DNA of 64,000 bases from assembly GCF_001619875.1 (NCBI RefSeq), contig NZ_LRFC01000034.1, forward strand, positions 1 through 64,000, in the 5' to 3' direction. How positions within the stretch are numbered: position 1 is the stretch's first letter; each line of letters starts with the position of its first letter. The DNA is from Fictibacillus phosphorivorans. GTDB lineage: Bacteria; Bacillota; Bacilli; Bacillales; Fictibacillaceae. This document shows positions 8,025 through 18,287 of the stretch, piece by piece. Both the position numbers and the translations under genes were made by a program. Below the pieces are notes generated by a model, which saw only the letters and a program-made list of their open reading frames with translations, ran no database searches and was not told the origin of the DNA.

Positions 8025-10239
8025 GCCAACAAGTTCACAAATTAAAGAGCAAAAATTATACCGTGAAATGGGTTTAAGTGATTCAGAGTTTGAACTCGTA
8101 GAAAAGATTATCGGCAGATCTCCTAACTGGACAGAAACAGGACTGTTTTCTGTTATGTGGAGTGAGCACTGTTCTTACAAAAATTCAAAGCCTGTTCTAA
8201 GCAAGTTTCCGACAAAGGGTGAGCGTGTACTTCAAGGTCCTGGTGAAGGTGCTGGAATCGTGGATATCGGTGACGGTCAAGCGGTTGTTTTCAAGATCGA
8301 ATCACATAACCATCCTTCAGCGATCGAGCCTTACCAAGGAGCTGCAACAGGTGTTGGTGGGATCATTCGTGACGTCTTCTCGATGGGTGCACGTCCGATT
8401 GCGATGCTGAACTCCCTTCGTTTTGGGGAGCTAGAGTCACCACGCGTGAAATATTTGTTCGAGCAAGTGGTAGCAGGTATTGCAGGCTATGGCAACTGTA
8501 TTGGAATTCCGACTGTTGGCGGGGAAGTTCAATTCGATTCTTCCTATGAAGGCAATCCGCTCGTTAACGCGATGTGTGTTGGTCTGATCGATCATAAGGA
8601 TATTAAAAAGGGTCAAGCAAAAGGTGCAGGAAACTCTGTCATGTACGTTGGGGCGAAAACGGGCCGTGACGGAATTCACGGTGCAACGTTTGCATCTGAA
8701 GAGCTATCTGAAGCATCAGAAGAGAAGCGTCCAGCCGTTCAAGTTGGAGATCCTTTTATGGAAAAGCTTGTTATGGAAGCGTGCCTTGAGCTTATTCACA
8801 ATTGCGATGCACTTGTTGGAATCCAAGACATGGGTGCAGCAGGTCTTACAAGTTCATCTGCAGAGATGGCGAGTAAAGCAGGAATGGGTATTGAAATGAA
8901 CCTTGACCTGATTCCACAGCGTGAAACGGGAATGACAGCCTATGAAATGATGCTTTCTGAATCTCAAGAGCGCATGCTTTTAGTCGTTGAAAAAGGCCGA
9001 GAGCATGAAGTGGAGGCGATCTTCGCAAAATGGGACTTGGATTGTGTAACGGTTGGGACGGTAATCGAAGAAAAAGTACTGCGCCTCACTCATCAAGGTG
9101 AGATCGTAGCAGATGTACCGGTAGATGCACTTGCAGAAGATGCGCCAGTTTACCATAAACCTTCAAAAGAGCCAGCTTATTATGGCGAGTTCCAAGCACA
9201 AGAAGATTATATTCCAGAGATTACTAGCTTCAAATCAACTTTGCTGTCATTGTTGAAGCAGCCGACAATCGCGAGCAAAGAGTGGGTTTACAACCAGTAT
9301 GACTACATGGTGCGCACGAACACGGTTGTAGCGCCTGGATCAGACGCGGCAGTTGTAAGAATAAGAGGGACAAAGAAAGCCCTTGCTATGACAACAGACT
9401 GTAACTCTCGCTATCTATACCTTGATCCTGAAGTGGGTGGCATGATTGCGGTCGCTGAAGCAGCTCGTAATCTCGTATGTTCTGGTGCACAGCCGCTTGC
9501 TGTGACAGATTGCTTAAACTACGGAAATCCTGAAAAGCCAGAGATCTTCTGGCAGCTTGAGAAATCAGCTGACGGTATGAGTGCGGCATGCAACAAGCTT
9601 GCAACGCCAGTAATCGGCGGAAACGTGTCTCTTTATAACGAAACAAATGGTGTAGCGGTTTACCCGACACCAGTAATCGGTATGGTTGGCTTGATCGAAG
9701 ACACGAAGCACATCGTGACTCAAAGCTTTAAAGAAGCAGGCGACATCATCTATCTAATCGGTGAAAGCAAGCTTGAATTTGGCGGAAGTGAGCTTCAAAA
9801 GATGAAAGAGGGACGTATTTTCGGTAAAGCGCCTCACATCGACCTTGAAGTTGAAGAAACAAGACAGCGTGAGCTATTATCAGCGATTCAAAAAGGATTG
9901 ATCGCATCTGCTCATGACGTGGCAGAAGGCGGGTTGTCTGTAGCACTTGCTGAGTCTGTGATGGACGGTAAAGTAGGAGCGAGCGTTACACTGACAGATG
10001 AGCCGATCGGAAGCCTATTCGGAGAATCTCAATCCCGTTTCTTAGTTACTGTAAAACCAGAACATCAAGATGAGTTCCAACAGTTAGTTAAAGACGCAAA
10101 AATCATAGGTTTTGTTCGTTCTGAGAGCGGTCTAGCGATCGATAATGAGCAGGGTGAAGAACTGTTATCCTGTACGCTCCAGGAGATGCAAGACGCCTGG
10201 AAAGGAGCGATTCCATGCTTGCTGACATCAAAGGCTTAA
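8008..10239 (+). CDS. purL: FGAM synthase large subunit PurL
   Basis: 743 residues, the small form of PurL that works with separate PurQ and PurS, using ATP and ammonia to convert FGAR to FGAM. Two AIR-synthase-type halves are visible; [20 protein letters not shown] and the second-half [12 protein letters not shown] are family signatures. A clear GGAGG precedes the ATG within purQ. Its 3' end overlaps purF by 25 bp. Confidence 0.98.
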   Translation: MSLQHEPTSSQIKEQKLYREMGLSDSEFELVEKIIGRSPNWTETGLFSVMWSEHCSYKNSKPVLSKFPTKGERVLQGPGEGAGIVDIGDGQAVVFKIESHNHPSAIEPYQGAATGVGGIIRDVFSMGARPIAMLNSLRFGELESPRVKYLFEQVVAGIAGYGNCIGIPTVGGEVQFDSSYEGNPLVNAMCVGLIDHKDIKKGQAKGAGNSVMYVGAKTGRDGIHGATFASEELSEASEEKRPAVQVGDPFMEKLVMEACLELIHNCDALVGIQDMGAAGLTSSSAEMASKAGMGIEMNLDLIPQRETGMTAYEMMLSESQERMLLVVEKGREHEVEAIFAKWDLDCVTVGTVIEEKVLRLTHQGEIVADVPVDALAEDAPVYHKPSKEPAYYGEFQAQEDYIPEITSFKSTLLSLLKQPTIASKEWVYNQYDYMVRTNTVVAPGSDAAVVRIRGTKKALAMTTDCNSRYLYLDPEVGGMIAVAEAARNLVCSGAQPLAVTDCLNYGNPEKPEIFWQLEKSADGMSAACNKLATPVIGGNVSLYNETNGVAVYPTPVIGMVGLIEDTKHIVTQSFKEAGDIIYLIGESKLEFGGSELQKMKEGRIFGKAPHIDLEVEETRQRELLSAIQKGLIASAHDVAEGGLSVALAESVMDGKVGASVTLTDEPIGSLFGESQSRFLVTVKPEHQDEFQQLVKDAKIIGFVRSESGLAIDNEQGEELLSCTLQEMQDAWKGAIPCLLTSKA

Positions 10240-11633
10240 ACGAAGAGTGTGGTGTGTTCGGGATCTGGGGTCACCCAGATGCCGCACAGCTAACGTATTA
10301 TGGTCTGCACAGCCTGCAGCACCGCGGACAAGAAGGAGCAGGAATCGTTGTAACAGATGGTGAGCGTTTACGCATTCATAAAGGAAGCGGTTTAGTAAAC
10401 GATGTGTTCAGCAAAGGTGAACTAGAAGGATTGATCGGACATGGTGCAATCGGCCATGTCCGGTATTCAACGGCTGGCGGCAATGAACTTGCGAACGTGC
10501 AGCCATTATTGTTCCGTTCCCAAACGAGTTCACTTGCACTTGCTCATAACGGTAATCTCGTAAATGCGAACGCGTTAAAGCATCAGCTTGAATCGCAAGG
10601 AAGCATCTTTCAGACAACATCTGATACAGAAGTTCTTGCTCATCTGATCAAACGGAGCGGTTATTTTACACTAAAAGAGAAAGTGCAAAACGCATTAACG
10701 ATGCTAAAAGGCGCGTATGCATTCTTAGTGATGACAGAAAACGAGATGATGGTAGCACTCGATCCGAACGGATTGCGTCCATTATCACTAGGTATGCTTG
10801 GTGACGCTTATGTTGTCGCTTCTGAAACGTGTGCTTTTGATGTAGTCGGCGCGACATACGTGCGTGACGTGCAGCCAGGAGAGCTTCTCATCATCAACGA
10901 AGACGGTCTTACGGTTGATACGTTCTCAACGTCTGTACAGCGCTCGATGTGTTCGATGGAATATATTTATTTTTCACGACCAGACAGCAACATTGAAGGA
11001 ATTAACGTTCATGCGGCTCGTAAAAGCCTTGGGAAAAAGATGTATGAAGAAGCTCCGATTGAAGCAGATGTTGTAACAGGTGTTCCTGATTCTAGTATTT
11101 CAGCCGCAATCGGTTATGCAGAAGCTTCTGGTATTCCATATGAAATAGGTTTAATTAAAAACCGCTATGTTGGCCGAACGTTTATACAGCCTTCTCAAGA
11201 GCTTCGCGAACTTGGTGTGAAGATGAAGCTTTCACCTGTTCGTGGGATCGTAGAAGGCAAGCGTGTCGTCATGGTGGATGATTCGATCGTACGTGGAACG
11301 ACGAGCCGTCGCATTGTTAAAATGCTGCGTGCCGCGGGCGCGACAGAGGTTCATGTGCGGATTACCGCACCGCCGATCGCCCATCCGTGCTATTACGGCA
11401 TCGATACATCAGAGCGTGCAGAACTGATTGCATCTAAGCATTCGGTTGATGAGATCCGTGAGATTATCGGAGCTGATTCTTTATCTTTTATTTCAGTTGA
11501 AGGGCTGATGGAAGGAATCGGGCGCTCCAATGAAGAGCCAAACTGCGGACAATGTTTAGCTTGTTTTACAGGACGATATCCAACGGAAATTTACCCGGAT
11601 ACCGTTTTACCATATGAAAAAGAGCTTGTTTAA
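10215..11633 (+). CDS. purF: Amidophosphoribosyltransferase PurF
   Basis: 472 residues catalysing the first committed step, PRPP plus glutamine to phosphoribosylamine. Residues 1-11 form a propeptide ending before Cys12 (EECGVFG), as in the processed B. subtilis enzyme. The PRPP loop [14 protein letters not shown] is present. Candidate [4Fe-4S] ligands are the Cys in RSMCSMEY and the C-terminal NCGQCLAC, so it is likely the oxygen-sensitive iron-sulfur type. The start lies within purL with AAAGGAG upstream. Confidence 0.98.
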   Translation: MLADIKGLNEECGVFGIWGHPDAAQLTYYGLHSLQHRGQEGAGIVVTDGERLRIHKGSGLVNDVFSKGELEGLIGHGAIGHVRYSTAGGNELANVQPLLFRSQTSSLALAHNGNLVNANALKHQLESQGSIFQTTSDTEVLAHLIKRSGYFTLKEKVQNALTMLKGAYAFLVMTENEMMVALDPNGLRPLSLGMLGDAYVVASETCAFDVVGATYVRDVQPGELLIINEDGLTVDTFSTSVQRSMCSMEYIYFSRPDSNIEGINVHAARKSLGKKMYEEAPIEADVVTGVPDSSISAAIGYAEASGIPYEIGLIKNRYVGRTFIQPSQELRELGVKMKLSPVRGIVEGKRVVMVDDSIVRGTTSRRIVKMLRAAGATEVHVRITAPPIAHPCYYGIDTSERAELIASKHSVDEIREIIGADSLSFISVEGLMEGIGRSNEEPNCGQCLACFTGRYPTEIYPDTVLPYEKELV

Positions 11634-11647
11634 AGGGGGAGAAGACG

Positions 11648-12688
11648 ATGGCAGAAGCATATAAGCAAGCAGGAGTGAACATCGAAGCAGGTTATGAAGC
11701 GGTCGATCGCATCAAGAAGCATGCGCTCAGAACAAAGCGTCCAGAAGTGCTGGCAGGACTAGGCAGTTTTGGTGCGATGTTCGATCTATCAGGCTTCTCG
11801 CATAAAGAGCCTGTGCTCGTTTCAGGAACAGATGGTGTAGGAACAAAATTGATGCTCGCATTTGCTGCTGATAAGCATGACACGATTGGTGTTGATGCCG
11901 TTGCAATGTGTGTGAACGACATCGTAGCGCAAGGAGCGGAGCCGCTTTATTTTCTGGACTATATTGCTTGCGGCACACTTCTCCCTGAGAAGATTGAGCA
12001 GATTGTAAAAGGAATCGCAGATGGCTGCGAGCAGGCAGGCTGTGCACTCATCGGCGGTGAAACGGCGGAAATGCCTGGCATGTATAGCAGTGAAGAGTAT
12101 GATCTTGCAGGATTTACAGTGGGGATTGCAGAAAAATCAAAGCTTATTAACGGGTCTTCAATCTCTGAGAACGATGTATTGATCGGACTTGCTTCAAACG
12201 GTCTTCATTCAAACGGTTTTTCTCTTGTTCGTAAAGTTTTATTAGAGGACGCTGGTCTTGACTTGAACGAGCAGATCGAGGGCTTCTCTAAGACACTTGG
12301 TGAAGAGCTTTTAACACCGACGCGTATTTATGTTAAACCATTGCTTGAAGTATTTAACCAGTTCGAAGTAAACGGTGTTGCACATATTACTGGCGGAGGT
12401 TTTATCGAGAACATTCCGCGTATGCTTCCTGAAGGTCTTGCAGCAGAAGTCGATTATGGTTCATGGCCGGTTCCTGCAATTTTTGATCTGATTGAAGAAA
12501 AAGGTAATCTGACACGTAAAGAAATGTTTACGACGTTTAACATGGGAATCGGTATGGTGCTTTCGGTTTCAGAAGAAAATATGCTTCCGATCATCCGTCT
12601 TTTAGAAGAAACAGGTGAAAAGCCTTATATCATCGGCCGTGTTAAACAAGGTGAAGGTGTGATCTTTGGTGGAGGAAGTATCGAATGA
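11648..12688 (+). CDS. purM: AIR synthetase PurM
   Basis: 346 residues, standard length. ATP-dependent ring closure of FGAM to [17 protein letters not shown] and the [15 protein letters not shown] segment identify the family. Preceded by AAGGGGGAG. Ends in a 4-bp overlap with purN. Confidence 0.98.
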   Translation: MAEAYKQAGVNIEAGYEAVDRIKKHALRTKRPEVLAGLGSFGAMFDLSGFSHKEPVLVSGTDGVGTKLMLAFAADKHDTIGVDAVAMCVNDIVAQGAEPLYFLDYIACGTLLPEKIEQIVKGIADGCEQAGCALIGGETAEMPGMYSSEEYDLAGFTVGIAEKSKLINGSSISENDVLIGLASNGLHSNGFSLVRKVLLEDAGLDLNEQIEGFSKTLGEELLTPTRIYVKPLLEVFNQFEVNGVAHITGGGFIENIPRMLPEGLAAEVDYGSWPVPAIFDLIEEKGNLTRKEMFTTFNMGIGMVLSVSEENMLPIIRLLEETGEKPYIIGRVKQGEGVIFGGGSIE

Positions 12689-13275
12689 GAAAAATAGCTG
12701 TATTTGCTTCTGGAAGCGGAAGTAACTTTCAAGCGATCGTTGATGCGGTTGTTGCTGGAGAGCTTCAGGCAGACATTCAACTTTTAGTGTGTGATAAACC
12801 AGGAGCAAAAGTAGTGGACCGTGCACGAAAGCATGGCATTCCTGTTTTTACGTTCCTGCCAAAAACCTTTGCATCAAAAGCTGATTTTGAAAAAGAAATC
12901 GTAAGTGAGCTGCAAGCGTATGGGGTGGAGTTCATCGTATTGGCAGGCTATATGCGACTGATCGGAGAGGTTCTATTAGGCGCTTATGAAGGCAGAATCG
13001 TCAATATCCACCCTTCCTACCTGCCGGCTTTTCCTGGAAAGAATGCTGTTGGACAGGCGCTTGAAGCCAATGTTGCAGAAACAGGTGTGACCGTTCATTA
13101 TGTAGACAGTGGGATGGACACAGGACCTATTATCGAACAAGTGAAGATTCCGGTCTTGCCTGGAGATACAGAGACAACGCTGCAGGAGCGTATACAGAAA
13201 GCAGAACATCAATTGTACCCAGCCATCATTAATAAACTAGTACAAAAAGACATCGTAGGAGGCATCGTACAATGA
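12685..13275 (+). CDS. purN: GAR transformylase PurN
   Basis: 196-residue 10-formyl-THF-dependent glycinamide ribonucleotide transformylase. [11 protein letters not shown] binds phosphate; the catalytic set is in [12 protein letters not shown] (Asn/His) and [10 protein letters not shown] (Asp). Starts inside the purM stop and overlaps purH by 4 bp. Confidence 0.98.
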   Translation: MRKIAVFASGSGSNFQAIVDAVVAGELQADIQLLVCDKPGAKVVDRARKHGIPVFTFLPKTFASKADFEKEIVSELQAYGVEFIVLAGYMRLIGEVLLGAYEGRIVNIHPSYLPAFPGKNAVGQALEANVAETGVTVHYVDSGMDTGPIIEQVKIPVLPGDTETTLQERIQKAEHQLYPAIINKLVQKDIVGGIVQ

Positions 13276-14810
13276 CGATTAAACGAGCACTCATTTCCGT
13301 ATCAAACAAAGAAGGATTACTTCCCTTTGCAGAAAAACTAGCAAGTCACGGTGTAGAGATCATCTCTACAGGTGGAACGAAAAAAGCGTTAAAAGAAGCT
13401 GGTATTCCTGTAATCGGTATTTCTGAAGTGACTGGTTTTCCTGAGATCATGGACGGACGTGTAAAAACACTTCATCCTAAGATTCACGGAGGCCTGCTAG
13501 CTGTTCGTGACAATGATACACATAAAGCCGCGATGCAAGAAAACGAGATTTCTCCGATTGATCTTGTTGTCGTGAACTTATATCCGTTTAAAGAGACGAT
13601 CGCCAAAGAGGGAACAACTTTTTCTGATGCGATTGAAAACATTGATATCGGCGGACCGAGTATGCTTCGTTCTGCAGCAAAGAACCATGCCTATGTAACG
13701 GTTGTTGTAGATCCAAAAGATTACAGTACGGTCGCGAGTGAACTTGAAAGTGCAGGTGCTGTGAGCGAAGAGACACGCCGCAGACTTGCAGCGAAAACAT
13801 TCCGTCATACTGCAGCATATGACGCGCTGATTGCTGAATATTTAACAACTGCAGTTGAAGAAGAGCATCCTGAATCCTTCACCGTAACATATGAAAAGAA
13901 ACAGGATCTTCGTTATGGTGAGAACCCTCATCAAAAAGCAGCTTTTTATGCAACACCTTTGAGCTCAACCCTTTCCTTAACTGACGCTGAACAGCTTCAT
14001 GGAAAAGAGCTCTCCTATAACAACATCAATGATGCGGATGCAGCTCTTTCTATCGTAAAAGAATTCACTGACCCTGCTGTTGTTGCAGTTAAGCATATGA
14101 ATCCATGTGGAGTGGGAACAGGCACAACCATTCTTGAAGCTTATACAAGAGCTTTTGAAGCAGACCCTGTTTCAATCTTCGGAGGTATCATTGCCGCTAA
14201 CACTGAAATTGATGCCGAAACAGCTCAGAAATTAAGCGAGATCTTCCTAGAAATCATTATTGCTCCATCGTTTACAGATGAGGCGTTAGAGATTCTGACG
14301 AAAAAGAAGAACATCCGTTTATTAAAATTAGATTTTACTGCTGGAAATGGCATCGCGAAAAAAATAACAACCGTTTCTGGCGGAATGCTCGTACAAGATG
14401 AAGATGTTTTCGGATTAGACGATGCAAATGTAACGATTCCTACAAAGCGTCAACCGACAGAACAAGAGTGGAAAGATCTGAAGCTTGCTTGGAAAGTTGT
14501 AAAGCATGTGAAATCAAACGCGATCGTTTTAGCGAAAGATGAAATGACAGTAGGCGTTGGGGCAGGTCAGATGAACCGTGTTGGAGCAGCTAAGATCGCT
14601 ATCGAACAAGCGGGCGATCGTGCAAAAGGATCTGCACTTGGCTCAGATGCTTTCTTCCCAATGGATGACACCGTCGAAGCGGCGGCACGTGCTGGTGTAA
14701 CGGCGATCATCCAGCCAGGCGGATCAATTAAGGACGAGGATTCGATCAAAAAAGCAGATGAACACGGCATAACGATGGTGTTCACGGGTGTAAGGCACTT
14801 TAAGCATTAA
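13272..14810 (+). CDS. purH: Bifunctional AICAR transformylase/IMP cyclohydrolase PurH
   Basis: 512 residues carrying the last two steps to IMP. The N-terminal IMP cyclohydrolase domain (about 1-195) holds TGGTKKAL and [13 protein letters not shown]. The AICAR transformylase domain follows with [11 protein letters not shown] and [10 protein letters not shown]. No terminator follows; a 421-bp repeat-filled spacer separates it from purD. Confidence 0.98.
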   Translation: MTIKRALISVSNKEGLLPFAEKLASHGVEIISTGGTKKALKEAGIPVIGISEVTGFPEIMDGRVKTLHPKIHGGLLAVRDNDTHKAAMQENEISPIDLVVVNLYPFKETIAKEGTTFSDAIENIDIGGPSMLRSAAKNHAYVTVVVDPKDYSTVASELESAGAVSEETRRRLAAKTFRHTAAYDALIAEYLTTAVEEEHPESFTVTYEKKQDLRYGENPHQKAAFYATPLSSTLSLTDAEQLHGKELSYNNINDADAALSIVKEFTDPAVVAVKHMNPCGVGTGTTILEAYTRAFEADPVSIFGGIIAANTEIDAETAQKLSEIFLEIIIAPSFTDEALEILTKKKNIRLLKLDFTAGNGIAKKITTVSGGMLVQDEDVFGLDDANVTIPTKRQPTEQEWKDLKLAWKVVKHVKSNAIVLAKDEMTVGVGAGQMNRVGAAKIAIEQAGDRAKGSALGSDAFFPMDDTVEAAARAGVTAIIQPGGSIKDEDSIKKADEHGITMVFTGVRHFKH

Positions 14811-14841
14811 TTCTTTACAGAAGGTTCTTTAGCTGAAAGTA

Positions 14842-14970
14842 GTTGATTTCCGCTTCAGGTTGCACGCTTTCCATGGGGCGAACGGTGAGCCTCCTGCCGC
14901 TTTGCGCCGTTAGGAGTCTCCACCTGACCGCTCGTCCCATAGGAGTCGGCAACCTTCCGCTACAATCAAC
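14842..14970 (-). repeat. GC-rich palindromic intergenic element, inverted copy
   Basis: Begins GTTGATTTCCGCTTCAGG and ends CCTTCCGCTACAATCAAC, so read on the minus strand it starts GTTGATTGTAGCGGAAGG like the other copies. It carries the shared GAGACTCC and CGCTTTCC blocks and a central palindrome. It faces the copy at 15048-15175. Confidence 0.8.
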
Positions 14971-15047
14971 TTGCTAGAAGAAGAAAAGAAAACACCTTAA
15001 AAGTATAAAAATTTTAGAATAGAGCTTTTTCTTTTCTTCGAAGATGG

Positions 15048-15175
15048 GTTGAATGGAGTGAAAGGTGCGAGACTCCTGCGGGACAGGTGGGCAGGTGAGA
15101 CACTTATACGTGAAACGTACGAATGTGGCTCACCGTCTGCCCCGCGGAAAGCGAGTACCTGTAACGGAGATCAAC
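15048..15175 (+). repeat. GC-rich palindromic intergenic element, forward copy
   Basis: Starts GTTGAATGGAGTGAAAGG and ends GGAGATCAAC. The inner stem pairs GGGCAGGTGAG with CTCACCGTCTGCCC around a loop containing ACTTATACGTGAAACGTACG. That inner part is nearly identical to the copy at 30103-30231, 15 kb away, while the flanks differ. Confidence 0.82.
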
Positions 15176-15231
15176 AGCTTTCAAGAGCATCCTGCAGTTG
15201 TTTTAGATATTTTAAAAAGGAGGTAGCATCC

Positions 15232-16500
15232 ATGAACGTTCTTGTAATCGGAAAAGGTGGACGTGAACATGCACTTGTGTGGAAGTTTGCGAACAGCCCG
15301 AGTGTTACACAAGTGTTTGCTGCACCAGGAAATCCAGGCATGGCAGAACAAGCAACGTGTGTTTCTATAAAAGAAAACGACATCGATGAGCTTGTATCTT
15401 TTGCAAAAACAAACACCATCGGATTGACTTTCGTTGGACCTGAAGTACCTCTTCTAGACGGTATCGTAAACCGTTTTACAGAAGAAGGTCTTGTGATTTT
15501 TGGTCCGTCAAAAGAGGCTGCGCAGATCGAAGGCTCAAAATCGTTTGCGAAAAACCTCATGAAAAAGTACGGCATCCCAACAGCGTCTTCTGAAACGTTT
15601 ACGGATTACGATATGGCACTTTCTTATGTGCGGGAAAAAGGTGCTCCGATCGTATTAAAAGCGGACGGGCTTGCGGCGGGTAAAGGTGTTATCGTAGCTG
15701 CAACATTAAAAGAAGCTGAAGAAGGACTTTACGAATTAATGGTAGACAAACGCTTCGGCGCGTCGAGTGAAAAAGTCGTTGTTGAAGAATTTCTTGAAGG
15801 TGAAGAGTTTTCATTAATGTCATTCGTACATGATGAAATCGTACTGCCGATGGAAATTGCGCAAGATCATAAACGTGCCTATGATGGTGACAAAGGTCCG
15901 AACACAGGGGGAATGGGGGCATATTCTCCTGTACCGCAAATTCCTGAATCCGCTGTTCAAAAAGCGATTCAAGAAATTGTACAGCCAACGGTTTCTGCCA
16001 TGAAACAAGAAGGAACACCGTTTACTGGAATTCTTTATGCAGGTTTGATTTTAACAAAGGAAGGTCCAAAGGTGATCGAATTTAACGCGCGTTTTGGTGA
16101 TCCTGAAACACAGGTTATCCTGCCTCGCCTAGAAAACGATTTAGCGGAGCTTTTATTATCACTGTTAAACAACAATAATCCGGAACTTCAATGGTCTGAA
16201 GAATCCGTACTTGGCGTTGTTCTGGCATCTAACGGATATCCTGTCTCATCATCAGAACCAGAAGTGATCGAAGGACTCCAAAACATGCTGAACGAAACGA
16301 GCGTATTTCATGCAGGTACGAAATCTGCAGGTGATTCTCTAAAAACAGATGGCGGCAGAATACTATTAGTTGCTTCTAAAGGAAAATCGCTAAGTGAAGC
16401 ACAAGAAAAGGTATACGCCGAAATGAAGAAGATTACGTGCGAAGGATCATTTTACCGAAAAGATATCGGGTTTAAAGCTATTTCACACGTTTCTTCTTAA
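15232..16500 (+). CDS. purD: Phosphoribosylamine-glycine ligase PurD
   Basis: ATP-grasp enzyme that makes GAR from phosphoribosylamine, glycine and ATP. The open frame reaches back to 15049, but that part is repeat DNA. The ATG at 15232 follows AAAAAGGAGG and begins MNVLVIGKGGREHALVW, the true family N-terminus, giving 422 residues. ATP-grasp residues DGLAAGKGVIV and EFNARFGDPE are present. Last gene of the pur operon. Confidence 0.97.
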   Translation: MNVLVIGKGGREHALVWKFANSPSVTQVFAAPGNPGMAEQATCVSIKENDIDELVSFAKTNTIGLTFVGPEVPLLDGIVNRFTEEGLVIFGPSKEAAQIEGSKSFAKNLMKKYGIPTASSETFTDYDMALSYVREKGAPIVLKADGLAAGKGVIVAATLKEAEEGLYELMVDKRFGASSEKVVVEEFLEGEEFSLMSFVHDEIVLPMEIAQDHKRAYDGDKGPNTGGMGAYSPVPQIPESAVQKAIQEIVQPTVSAMKQEGTPFTGILYAGLILTKEGPKVIEFNARFGDPETQVILPRLENDLAELLLSLLNNNNPELQWSEESVLGVVLASNGYPVSSSEPEVIEGLQNMLNETSVFHAGTKSAGDSLKTDGGRILLVASKGKSLSEAQEKVYAEMKKITCEGSFYRKDIGFKAISHVSS

Positions 16501-16582
16501 TAAAAACATACGAGATGGCGACAATACCGCCAATAAGCAAAATATAAAGAAATGCAGTGTCCATTAAGTATTCTGAGCTCAT
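16478..16582 (-). CDS. EYxxD-motif small membrane protein
   Basis: A 34-residue open frame on the minus strand begins MSSEYLMD, followed by a single membrane span (TAFLYILLIGGIVAISYVFI) and a basic tail (KKKRVK). EYLMD fits the EYxxD-motif small membrane protein family. A consensus AAGGAGG lies 8 bp upstream of the ATG, strong support for translation. Its last 23 bases are antisense to the end of purD, so purD and this gene overlap tail to tail. Function unknown. Confidence 0.82.
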   Translation of the reverse strand: MSSEYLMDTAFLYILLIGGIVAISYVFIKKKRVK

Positions 16583-16611
16583 GGTTCTCTTGACCTCCTT
16601 TTTTAATTTTT

Positions 16612-16653
16612 GGCTGACTAACAGCGGACCTCAAACCCGCTTGTTTGTCAGCC
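16612..16653 (+). terminator. Possible terminator at the end of the pur operon
   Basis: GGCTGAC (16612-16618) pairs with GTCAGCC (16647-16653), with an inner GCGG/CCGC helix. On the plus strand it is followed by TTCTTCT, a weak T tract; on the minus strand the tail is A-rich. It overlaps the last bases of the MFS gene. Best read as a pur operon terminator, with moderate support. Confidence 0.5.
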
Positions 16654-17919
16654 TTCTTCTATTGGATTAGGATGTGATGTTGCTGCATCAATATTTGGCG
16701 CTGCTGTTGGTGTTAGTTTAGGCGGCTGGATGATGGACAATGGTTTCCAGCGACGCAACAGCTGCATGCCAACGAAGATTCCAACACCGGCTATAGCGTA
16801 AGTTACATAAGGTACGGCACTTTGACCGCCATCAGCAAATTCAAACAACCTGCCTCCTAAAGAGTTTCCGATCGCTTCACCAATACCAGTAAAAACACTT
16901 GCTAACCCAAAGAACATCCCAAGAAACTTCGCTGCTGCAAGCTGAGAAATAGAAGTATCCAATGTCGGCATGATCAGCATCTCACCTGTGATGAAGATTA
17001 GGCCGGCAAATACGAAGAAAAACAGTGTATTTGCAAAGTACAAACTTCCAAGTGATAAACCGATGCAGACCGTTCCAAGACCTACTGCAGTTAATGGGTG
17101 GATGTTTCGGATGATGTTTTTGGTAATAAGGGTCTGCACTAAGATAACCGTGATGCTATTAATGGTCCAGATAATGCTGATAGCCTTTCCATTTGCTAGC
17201 ACATTTTCTGCTCGAAGCGGAAGCACTAAAGCGAACTGAACGTAAAGTGCCCAAACAAAGATCGTTGCGATAACAAACATGAGAAAGGGTATGTTTTTTA
17301 ACGCTTGCCGGTATTCATTCCATTTCACCTCACCGCAATTTTCATCCCCGCAGCCCGCCGGTAAGAAGAACCAGCTGATCATGCTCGCGCCTAAATAGAT
17401 AACAGCTGCCGTAATAAAAATTAGTCTCGAATTATTCGTAAACAAAGCAAACACGGTTAATCCTGCAATGGCCATACCGATATTTGCAAAAATACCCCGT
17501 AGTGAAAATGCAGTAGACCTCATGTCGGCTTTCACGAGGGATGAGATGAATGCTTTCGTTGAAGGGGCGTTAAGACCAAGCCCTAAACCACTAACCGCAG
17601 CAGTTAACAGAATAAGAGAGTATGTTGAAAAATAGGCGAAACCAATCAAACCACCGGCTCGTATAAGAGCACCTAAGGCAATGATAAAACGCCTGCCAGT
17701 ACGGTCAGCGGATACGCCGCCAACCACACTTCCCACCTGCATGAAAACGGAGATAACTGCTAGCGTAAACCCGATCTGTGCCGCAGTTAAGCCAGTTTCT
17801 ACTTTTAATAGGATGGGTAATACAGGCAGAACAAGATAAGAACCTAGGTGAGTAATAAAGACAACAACCAATAAGCTAAGAAGCGGCTTGTTGCCTTTTA
17901 AAATAGAATGAGTTGGCAT
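16648..17919 (-). CDS. MFS transporter, probable drug/metabolite exporter
   Basis: 423 residues with about 12 hydrophobic segments, typical of the major facilitator superfamily. The loop after TM2 carries DRTGRRF, a good match to the GXXXDRXGRR-like signature, and NAPSTKAFISSLV resembles drug:H+ antiporter motif C regions. The C-terminus is a Pro/Thr-rich cytosolic tail. Substrate cannot be told. GGAGG lies before the ATG. It is transcribed against the pur operon, just after the DUF2892 gene. Confidence 0.85.
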   Translation of the reverse strand: MPTHSILKGNKPLLSLLVVVFITHLGSYLVLPVLPILLKVETGLTAAQIGFTLAVISVFMQVGSVVGGVSADRTGRRFIIALGALIRAGGLIGFAYFSTYSLILLTAAVSGLGLGLNAPSTKAFISSLVKADMRSTAFSLRGIFANIGMAIAGLTVFALFTNNSRLIFITAAVIYLGASMISWFFLPAGCGDENCGEVKWNEYRQALKNIPFLMFVIATIFVWALYVQFALVLPLRAENVLANGKAISIIWTINSITVILVQTLITKNIIRNIHPLTAVGLGTVCIGLSLGSLYFANTLFFFVFAGLIFITGEMLIMPTLDTSISQLAAAKFLGMFFGLASVFTGIGEAIGNSLGGRLFEFADGGQSAVPYVTYAIAGVGIFVGMQLLRRWKPLSIIQPPKLTPTAAPNIDAATSHPNPIEEG

Positions 17920-17936
17920 ATTGTGCCTCCTTCCGT

Positions 17937-18197
17937 TTAAGAAGGATTAAAAGGTGAACCTTCTTTTGCGATATTGCCTAGATCCATATCATTCATTTCT
18001 TTGCTTTTGTGAAGCAGATCTGTCATAGGGCAGTAGCGGACGATTCCTTCTGCTACTTTCATCGCCGCCATTAAAATCATTAAGATGTACGATTCTTTGT
18101 ATGGTTTGCGAGTAAGTTTTGCCGTATATACCGATAACAATGTTAAGCCGGCAATAATTCGAATCATGCTATTAACTAAACCAATATTTTGTCTCAT
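17937..18197 (-). CDS. DUF2892 (YgaP-type) membrane protein
   Basis: 86 residues from the ATG at 18197, which follows GAAAGGAGTATC; the longer open frame upstream lacks support. Begins MRQNIGLVNSMIRIIAGL, a pattern typical of DUF2892 proteins: two short membrane spans with an N-terminal NxG/R motif and a C-terminal YCP segment. The domain often occurs fused to rhodanese; here it is alone. Role unknown. Probably co-transcribed with the downstream MFS gene (17 bp gap). Confidence 0.8.
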   Translation of the reverse strand: MRQNIGLVNSMIRIIAGLTLLSVYTAKLTRKPYKESYILMILMAAMKVAEGIVRYCPMTDLLHKSKEMNDMDLGNIAKEGSPFNPS

Positions 18198-18287
18198 AAA
18201 GATACTCCTTTCGAATTTCACCAATTTGCTTGATGAATATGGTATTCTTGAAAAAACGAAATTTTCAGAGAAGACAGGTGATCCAAC

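Larger units (their letters stand above)
14811..15231. other. purH-purD spacer, repeat-filled, no gene
   Basis: No gene is visible. The spacer consists of two palindromic elements in opposite orientation (14842-14970 and 15048-15175) around an AT-rich centre with a perfect 13-bp inverted repeat (14980-14992 with 15027-15039). The open frame running from here into purD is a spurious extension. The purD Shine-Dalgarno site is at the right edge. Confidence 0.8.

Noticed and set aside
15049-15231. N-terminal extension of PurD
   Set aside because: The extra 61 codons lie in a palindromic repeat; the ATG at 15232 has AAGGAGG and starts the conserved domain.
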